Positions 28,951-34,296 of a stretch of 34,296 nt of DNA are shown here, one piece after another. The notes under the pieces are model-generated. The model was not told the DNA's origin, searched no databases, and saw nothing but the letters and a program-made list of their open reading frames with translations. A program made the position numbers and the translations under genes. This stretch comes from Nanobdellota archaeon (GTDB lineage Archaea > Nanobdellota > Nanobdellia > Pacearchaeales > GW2011-AR1): positions 1-34,296 of the forward strand of contig JAHIEM010000078.1 in the NCBI GenBank assembly GCA_018901625.1, read 5' to 3'. Numbering within the stretch: position 1 is the first letter of the stretch; each line of letters starts with the position of its first letter.

Positions 28951-30762
28951 ATGACAATTAAAACAGAAATCAACATGGCAAGAAAGAAGAAAGAAGATAT
29001 AGACTTCAAGTTTGACTTGAAAATATACTGGAGTCTATTAAGAAAGTACATATGGCTCTTCATAGCAGTGCTTATCCTAGTCTTGCTAATGGAATCAGCA
29101 TCTGTAGCTGAGAAATTCATGTTCAAGATGCTAATTGATAAAGGAACAGATCTTGAAGCAGGAAGCATTATCCTAAACACATTCCTTAACTTTATGATTG
29201 TTCTTGGAGCAGTCTTCATCTTAGTATTCATCTCAAGAGCGCTTATGCAGTGGCTGCATATCCATATGATTAACAGGCTAGACGGGCATCTTATTCAAGA
29301 CCTAAAAACAAAATTCTTCAATCATTTAGTAAGTTTGTCTCACTCATTCCACGTATCACATAAAACAGGAAGCATGATTTCCAGGCTATCAAGAGGCGGA
29401 AGAGCAATAGAAAGAATGACAGACACAATGATATTCAGCTTTGCTCCTTTAATATTCCAGATAATAATAGCAAGCATCTCTCTCGCATTCATAGACTGGG
29501 TCTCAGCGCTGGTTATTTTCATAACAATTATCGTTTTCCTAGTCTATAACTACATCAGCCAGCAGATTCAGAGACCGAGCAGTGTAACAGCAAATGATGC
29601 AGAAGACACCGAAAAAGCAAACATAGGAGACATTTTCACAAATGTAGACTCCATAAAGTATTTTGGAAAAGAACAGATGATTAAAGGAAGATTCCAAAAA
29701 CTGACAGAAAACACTAGAAGAAGGTATCTAAAAAACTGGGACTACTTCAGATGGGCTGATTCTGGGCAGAGAATAATCTTAGGATTAGGAACACTATTCT
29801 TGCTGTTCTTCTCCATAACAAAGTTCATGGCAGGAGGAATGACTTTAGGAAGCTTAGTATTTATCTACACAATCTTCCTGAATCTCATGGGTCCGCTATA
29901 CTCATTTACTCATGGAATGCGCGAGTTATTCAGAGTTATGGCTGATTTTGAATCTTTATTTCAGTACGCAAAAATAGAGCAGGATATTAAAGATAAAGAA
30001 AATGCTGCAGCAGTTAGAATAGAAAAAGGAGAAGTTGATTTTAATTGCGTAAACTTCAACTATGGAGCAAGAAAGATATTCCAGAATCTGAATCTTAAAA
30101 TAAAGAAAAATGAGAAAATAGCCCTGGTAGGGCATTCAGGCTCAGGAAAAACAACCCTAGTCAAACTGCTGTACAGAATGTATGATGTTAATTCTGGCGC
30201 AATCCTAGTTGACGGGCAGGATATCAGAAACATAAAACAAGAATCACTAAGAAGCGAGATGTCAGTAGTTCCGCAAGAATGTATTCTATTTGACGCAACT
30301 GTCTATGACAACATAGCATTCTCAAATCCAAGAGCATCTAGGGAAGAAGTGCTAAAAGCAATAAGATTCGCCCAGCTAGACAAGATTATTGAGAAATTTC
30401 CTAACAAAGAGAACACAATTGTTGGAGAGAGGGGAATAAAATTATCTGGAGGAGAAAAACAAAGAGTAAGTATAGCCCGAGCTATCTTAGCGAATAAGAA
30501 GATACTTGTGTTAGATGAAGCAACATCTGCGCTAGACTCAGAAACAGAGCACGAAATCCAGCAGGATTTAAGAAAACTGATGGAAGGGAGAACCAGCATA
30601 ATCATAGCTCATAGGCTATCAACAATTATGCACGCAGACAGGATAATAGTTATGAAAGATGGAAAAATAATCCAGGAAGGCAAGCACTGCCAGCTGATAA
30701 ACAAGCCAGGCGAGTACAGAAAGCTCTGGAACCTGCAAAGAGGGGGGTATTTGAAAGAATGA
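28951..30762 (+). CDS. Type I ABC exporter (MsbA/Atm-like half-transporter)
   Basis: The 603-residue protein fuses six transmembrane helices (about 32-320) to a nucleotide-binding domain. Walker A GHSGSGKTTLV (about 394-404), Q-loop VPQECILFD, signature LSGGEKQRVSIARAI (about 498), Walker B ILVLDEATSALD and H-loop IIIAHRLSTI are all intact. Two subunits would form an ATP-driven exporter of lipids, peptides or drugs. ATG 28975 (MARKKKED) is an alternative start. It shares a 4-nt overlap with the GNAT gene, which overlaps a methyltransferase, so the export substrate could be a modified small molecule. Confidence 0.92.
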   Translation: MTIKTEINMARKKKEDIDFKFDLKIYWSLLRKYIWLFIAVLILVLLMESASVAEKFMFKMLIDKGTDLEAGSIILNTFLNFMIVLGAVFILVFISRALMQWLHIHMINRLDGHLIQDLKTKFFNHLVSLSHSFHVSHKTGSMISRLSRGGRAIERMTDTMIFSFAPLIFQIIIASISLAFIDWVSALVIFITIIVFLVYNYISQQIQRPSSVTANDAEDTEKANIGDIFTNVDSIKYFGKEQMIKGRFQKLTENTRRRYLKNWDYFRWADSGQRIILGLGTLFLLFFSITKFMAGGMTLGSLVFIYTIFLNLMGPLYSFTHGMRELFRVMADFESLFQYAKIEQDIKDKENAAAVRIEKGEVDFNCVNFNYGARKIFQNLNLKIKKNEKIALVGHSGSGKTTLVKLLYRMYDVNSGAILVDGQDIRNIKQESLRSEMSVVPQECILFDATVYDNIAFSNPRASREEVLKAIRFAQLDKIIEKFPNKENTIVGERGIKLSGGEKQRVSIARAILANKKILVLDEATSALDSETEHEIQQDLRKLMEGRTSIIIAHRLSTIMHADRIIVMKDGKIIQEGKHCQLINKPGEYRKLWNLQRGGYLKE

Positions 30763-31193
30763 AAATAAGAAAAGCAACACGGAAAGATGCAAAGATAATT
30801 CAAGAACTATTAAACAGCGATCCTAATCTAAGAGGAAGCGAGGCAGATAAAGCTGCAAAAGAAGATATTAAACAGTTTCTTACAGATAATATTCATAGAG
30901 TCTATGTGTATGAAGAGGACAAGAAGATTGCAGCAGTTATGGTGGCACAATTCTTCAAAACTGCCAAGTTCATTTATCTTTTTTACATAGCAGTTGATAA
31001 AAATTACCAAAGAAAAGGAATTGCAACAAAGCTTTTTAATCACCTTGAAGGAATTGCTAGAAAAGAAGGATATTACCTAATTGAATTGCTTGCAAAAGAA
31101 GAGAATAGTAAAATGAGTCAGTTTATGAAAAAAATAAAATATTCAAGAGGAGGAAAATACAGATTTTATTATAAGTTATTAAAATGGAAGTAA
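30759..31193 (+). CDS. GNAT-family acetyltransferase
   Basis: A 144-residue GNAT: MKIRKATRKDAKIIQELL at the N-terminus and the acetyl-CoA-binding strand and loop LFYIAVDKNYQRKGIATKLF (about 74-93, the Q-x-x-G-x-A signature). The acceptor substrate is not predictable; relatives acetylate amines of small molecules or protein N-termini. It has a GAGGGGGG ribosome-binding site within the ABC gene and overlaps it by 4 nt. The downstream methyltransferase start overlaps it by 10 nt. Confidence 0.88.
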   Translation: MKIRKATRKDAKIIQELLNSDPNLRGSEADKAAKEDIKQFLTDNIHRVYVYEEDKKIAAVMVAQFFKTAKFIYLFYIAVDKNYQRKGIATKLFNHLEGIARKEGYYLIELLAKEENSKMSQFMKKIKYSRGGKYRFYYKLLKWK

Positions 31194-31861
31194 AAAAAAT
31201 CTCACAAAAACAACTCTATGAAATCTGGGCAAGAACCTATGATTCAGAGAGAAATCTTACAATGTTTCTTGAAGAACAAATAACAAAAGAACTATTCAGC
31301 TTCAAGAACAAAGAAATTCTAGATTTAGGATGCGGGACAGGAAGATACTCTATTCCCCTAGCCAGAAAAAATAGTCTAACTGCAGTTGATTTCAGCAGTG
31401 CCATGCTCAATAAAGCAATAGAAAAAGCAGGAAATGAGAATCTCAAGATAGAATTTATCAACTCAGATGTAATTAAATTCAAACCAAGAAAAAAGTACGA
31501 CATAATTCTCTCTATGCTTGTCCACGACCATGTAAAAAACCTCAAAAAACCTCTGAAAGTTATTGAAAAAGCCAGCAAAATAGGAACAGAAGTCTTTATC
31601 TCTAATGTTCACCCAAGATTCACCTATATTTCAAAAGTTAAGGGGAATAAAGCCCAGCTAATTCAAGGATACATAACTGACGAATACCACCATCCGCTAT
31701 CAGAATATCTTCAGATTATGCGTAAATCAGGTTTCGAATTAATAGATTGTAAGGAAATAATCTTAGAAGAAATATGCGCAAAGAACATGCATTTTGAAAA
31801 TATAGATCAATTAAAAAATGAATTTCTTGGAATTCTCTACAGATTCAGGAAGATGAGATGA
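31184..31861 (+). CDS. Class I SAM-dependent methyltransferase
   Basis: The 225-residue protein has motif I EILDLGCGTGRYS (44-56), the acidic residue at the end of strand beta-2 (LTAVDFSSAML), motif IV-like YDIILSMLVHDH and a post-motif helix (LKKPLKVIEKASK). The small-molecule methyltransferase fold is clear; its substrate is unknown. A C-terminal HPRFTYISK and DEYHHPLSEY region probably contributes to substrate binding. Third gene of the exporter operon, overlapping GNAT by 10 nt. Confidence 0.88.
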   Translation: MEVKKISQKQLYEIWARTYDSERNLTMFLEEQITKELFSFKNKEILDLGCGTGRYSIPLARKNSLTAVDFSSAMLNKAIEKAGNENLKIEFINSDVIKFKPRKKYDIILSMLVHDHVKNLKKPLKVIEKASKIGTEVFISNVHPRFTYISKVKGNKAQLIQGYITDEYHHPLSEYLQIMRKSGFELIDCKEIILEEICAKNMHFENIDQLKNEFLGILYRFRKMR

Positions 31862-31936
31862 AACTAAAAAATTCTTAGAATATGAGTGGAAGACTTACAA
31901 AACTCTAGCAAGAAGCTAACAAAAAGATAAGAAAAC

Positions 31937-31944
31937 ATTTATTA
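31937..31944 (+). promoter_or_regulatory. TATA box of PEP synthase gene
   Basis: ATTTATTA centred about 27 nt before ATG 31967. Confidence 0.55.
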
Positions 31945-31966
31945 ATCAAACTTATCTAGCAAAGAC

Positions 31967-34296
31967 ATGAAAGAAAAAGAGGCAGATAAGCATATCAGAT
32001 GGTTTTCTGAGCTAGGCAAGGATGACATAAAAACAGTAGGCGGCAAGGGAGCAAATTTAGGAGAGATGACAAAGCTCAAACTGCCAATCCCTCCAGGATT
32101 CTGCATTCTAACCTCAGGATACCAGGAATTTCTTCAGGATACTGACATAGATGCTGAAATCTATAACATACTGAACAAAACAGATGTAGACAACACCTCA
32201 GAGCTGGAACAAGCAAGTGCAAGAATAAAGAAAAGGATTATAGACGCAGAAATGCCTAAAGAGTTGGAAGAAGAGATAACAGATAACTACGAGGCTCTTA
32301 ATCTAGATGTAGAAACAATTGGAAAAGCAGGTTCAGAAGCTCTCTCAATTCTGAAAAAAGCATACGAACCAATATTTGTAGCAGTAAGAAGCTCAGCAAC
32401 AGCAGAAGACTCATCAGAAGCAAGTTTTGCAGGACAGCAAGAAACATTCCTAAACATAAAAGGCAAGTCAAATGTAATAGAAGCAGTAAAAAAATGCTGG
32501 GCAAGTTTATTCACTGCGCGTTCAATATATTACAGAATAAAAAAAGGATTCAAGCACGAACAAGTTCTAATCTCAGTTATAATAATGAAGATGATTAACT
32601 CTGACAAATCAGGAGTAATATTCTCAAAGAACCCTGTAGGAGATGATGATAATATTGTGATAGAAGCAGTTTATGGATTAGGAGAGGGAATAGTCTCTGG
32701 AAGAATCTCCCCAGACCATTACGAAGTCTCAAGAGACATGAAAATAGAAGACATAAGAAAAGAAAACAAGAAGATAGCCCTAACTAGAAACTCTAGCGGA
32801 GAGAATACAATTATAAACCTGACAGAAGAAAAATCAAAAAGCCAGGTTCTAACTGAACAGGAAATTCTAAGACTGGCAAAATATTCAATAAGGCTGGAAG
32901 AACACTACAAAAAACCACAGGATATAGAATTCGCAATTGATTCTGGAGAAATATTCATAGTTCAAACCAGGCCAATAACAACTCTCAATCTCAAACAGCG
33001 TAAACAAGAAATCTCAGGCAAAGAGATACTAACAGGTGTGGGAGCATCTCCAGGAATCGGCTCAGGAACAGTAAGAATAGTAAAAACAAAATCTGATCTT
33101 GAAAAAATAAAGAAAGGAGATGTCCTAGTAACTAAGATGACTAACCCGGACATGGTTGTTGCAATGCAGAAATCAGCAGCAATAATAACTGATGAAGGCG
33201 GGTTGACGAGTCACGCAGCCATAATAAGCAGAGAGATGGGCATCCCCGCAGTTATAGGAACAGACCGCGCAACTTCAATATTAAAAGATAATCAGAAGGT
33301 AACAGTAAACGGGTTTGCAGGGAAGATTTACGAAGGAATACAGGAGAAAGTTGAAGCAGAAATTCTCCCGATAGTAAAAACAAAAACCAATATAAAAGTA
33401 ATAGTAGACCTGCCAGACTATGCAGAGAGAGCTGCAAAAACCAAGATAACCCATGTGGGACTAACCAGAATAGAAGGGATAATTGCAGAGTCAGGTAAGC
33501 ACCCATTATACTTCTGGCGTGAGAACAAGCTAAAAGATTATGAAAATATAATATTCAAAGGAATCAAAGAGATAGCAAATCATTTTGAGGAAGTCTGGGT
33601 TAGAACATCAGACATAAGGACAGATGAATATAAAAATCTCCAGGGAGCTCCTAAAGAAGTTGAGCTAAATCCAATGCTGGGGTTTCATGGCATCAGGTTC
33701 TCATTAAAAAAGCCAGAAATTCTAAGAGCAGAACTGCTAGCTCTGAAAAGAGTTGCTGAAGAAGGTAAAAAAAGAATAGGGATAATGATGCCTCAGATAA
33801 TTTCAGTGCAAGAGGTGCAAGAAACTAAAAAGATACTAGAGGATATAAAGTTCACGCACGCAAAACTAGGAGTTATGATAGAAACCCCTGCAGCAGTCCA
33901 GATTATTGAAGACCTATGCAAACAAAGAATTGAATTCATCAGTTTCGGAACAAATGATTTAACTCAGTACACTCTGGCAATAGACAGGGGAAACGAGCAT
34001 ATCCAATATCTGTATGATGAAACTCACCCAGCAGTACTCTCACAAATCTCATCAGTCATTCAGGTTTGTAAGAAATATAATGTAGAAACAAGCATCTGCG
34101 GCCAGGCAGGGAGCAATAGAAAAATGGCAGAGTTCCTAGTAAGCCAGGGAATAGACTCTATATCAGTAAATGCAGACAAAGCTAATGAAATCTCAATACT
34201 CGTGCAAGAACTAGAAAGCAAAGGTTTAATATCTCAAGAATCCCGAGAAATTCAAACAGGAGAAGACAAAATGCCATCTGAAAACACTGAAATAAA
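31967..34296 (+). CDS. ppsA: Phosphoenolpyruvate synthase (partial, runs off window)
   Basis: The frame is open from ATG 31967 to the window end (776 codons, no stop seen). It has the PPDK/PEP-synthase order: N-terminal GGKGANLGEMTKLKLPIPPG and VRSSATAEDSSEASFAGQQE (ATP-grasp nucleotide site), the phosphohistidine loop GGLTSHAAIISREMGIPAVI (His416), and the PEP-binding barrel with LNPMLGFHGIRF, GVMIETPAA, SFGTNDLTQYTLAIDR and CGQAGSN (active-site Cys). It converts pyruvate, ATP and water to PEP, AMP and phosphate, the entry to gluconeogenesis. Relatives are about 750-820 residues, so only a short tail is likely missing. Confidence 0.96.
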   Translation, partial: MKEKEADKHIRWFSELGKDDIKTVGGKGANLGEMTKLKLPIPPGFCILTSGYQEFLQDTDIDAEIYNILNKTDVDNTSELEQASARIKKRIIDAEMPKELEEEITDNYEALNLDVETIGKAGSEALSILKKAYEPIFVAVRSSATAEDSSEASFAGQQETFLNIKGKSNVIEAVKKCWASLFTARSIYYRIKKGFKHEQVLISVIIMKMINSDKSGVIFSKNPVGDDDNIVIEAVYGLGEGIVSGRISPDHYEVSRDMKIEDIRKENKKIALTRNSSGENTIINLTEEKSKSQVLTEQEILRLAKYSIRLEEHYKKPQDIEFAIDSGEIFIVQTRPITTLNLKQRKQEISGKEILTGVGASPGIGSGTVRIVKTKSDLEKIKKGDVLVTKMTNPDMVVAMQKSAAIITDEGGLTSHAAIISREMGIPAVIGTDRATSILKDNQKVTVNGFAGKIYEGIQEKVEAEILPIVKTKTNIKVIVDLPDYAERAAKTKITHVGLTRIEGIIAESGKHPLYFWRENKLKDYENIIFKGIKEIANHFEEVWVRTSDIRTDEYKNLQGAPKEVELNPMLGFHGIRFSLKKPEILRAELLALKRVAEEGKKRIGIMMPQIISVQEVQETKKILEDIKFTHAKLGVMIETPAAVQIIEDLCKQRIEFISFGTNDLTQYTLAIDRGNEHIQYLYDETHPAVLSQISSVIQVCKKYNVETSICGQAGSNRKMAEFLVSQGIDSISVNADKANEISILVQELESKGLISQESREIQTGEDKMPSENTEI

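Overview
The window is archaeal. It encodes a group II chaperonin (thermosome), ribosomal proteins eL33 (L35Ae) and L10e-type uL16, TrmB and Lrp-type regulators, an archaeal PEP synthase and a compact RtcB-type RNA ligase. Most first genes of transcription units have a TATA box centred 26-31 nt before the start codon (mostly 26-28), which implies leaderless mRNAs. Genes inside operons more often have purine-rich Shine-Dalgarno sequences. AT-rich composition, small genes, tight overlaps and many unrecognised short proteins suggest a DPANN archaeon (Pacearchaeota/Woesearchaeota-like). That lineage call is inference.

Layout. 1-430: non-coding, one strong hairpin. 431-4375 (+): AbrB-PhoU protein overlapping an APH-like kinase, then the thermosome. 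4376-5771 (-): four small secreted or membrane proteins. 5912-6889 (+): tandem Lrp-like regulator. 7018-7674 (-): exported transglutaminase-like protein. 7830-8435: tRNA-Gly(GCC) with a duplicated, interrupted 3' half, and a MacB/FtsX permease remnant. 8645-15323: intact tRNA-Val(TAC) followed by an array of at least seven cargo segments, each bounded by GTTTACAC, the anticodon-loop core of that tRNA. Five copies of the core, counting the intact gene, continue into tRNA 3' halves of three sequence types. Cargo includes an HD phosphohydrolase, a HIT protein, a NYN nuclease-like protein, an ACT protein, ATP-grasp plus class II glutamine amidotransferase, and three unrecognised proteins. No recombinase is present. 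15394-20339 (+): housekeeping block with a nucleotidyltransferase, eL33, uL16 and a PlsX homologue. 20340-22952: unknown protein, TrmB regulator, Cys-rich protein, membrane protein. 22965-24319: TnpB-type IS element whose nuclease is preceded by a 45-residue AbrB-like ORF. 24412-25221 (+): membrane-anchored protein. 25174-28342 (-): five-gene coupled operon, ParB-like / ribbon-helix-helix / NUMOD3 protein / unknown / RtcB-like. 28425-28900: tiny acidic ORF and a candidate structured RNA. 28951-31861 (+): ABC exporter, GNAT acetyltransferase, SAM methyltransferase. 31967-end (+): PEP synthase running off the window.

Most notable are the tRNA-Val cassette array, which looks like serial integration of recombinase-less elements, and the compact ParB-RHH-NUMOD3-X-RtcB operon. 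Both are inferred from sequence pattern alone and need comparative data.
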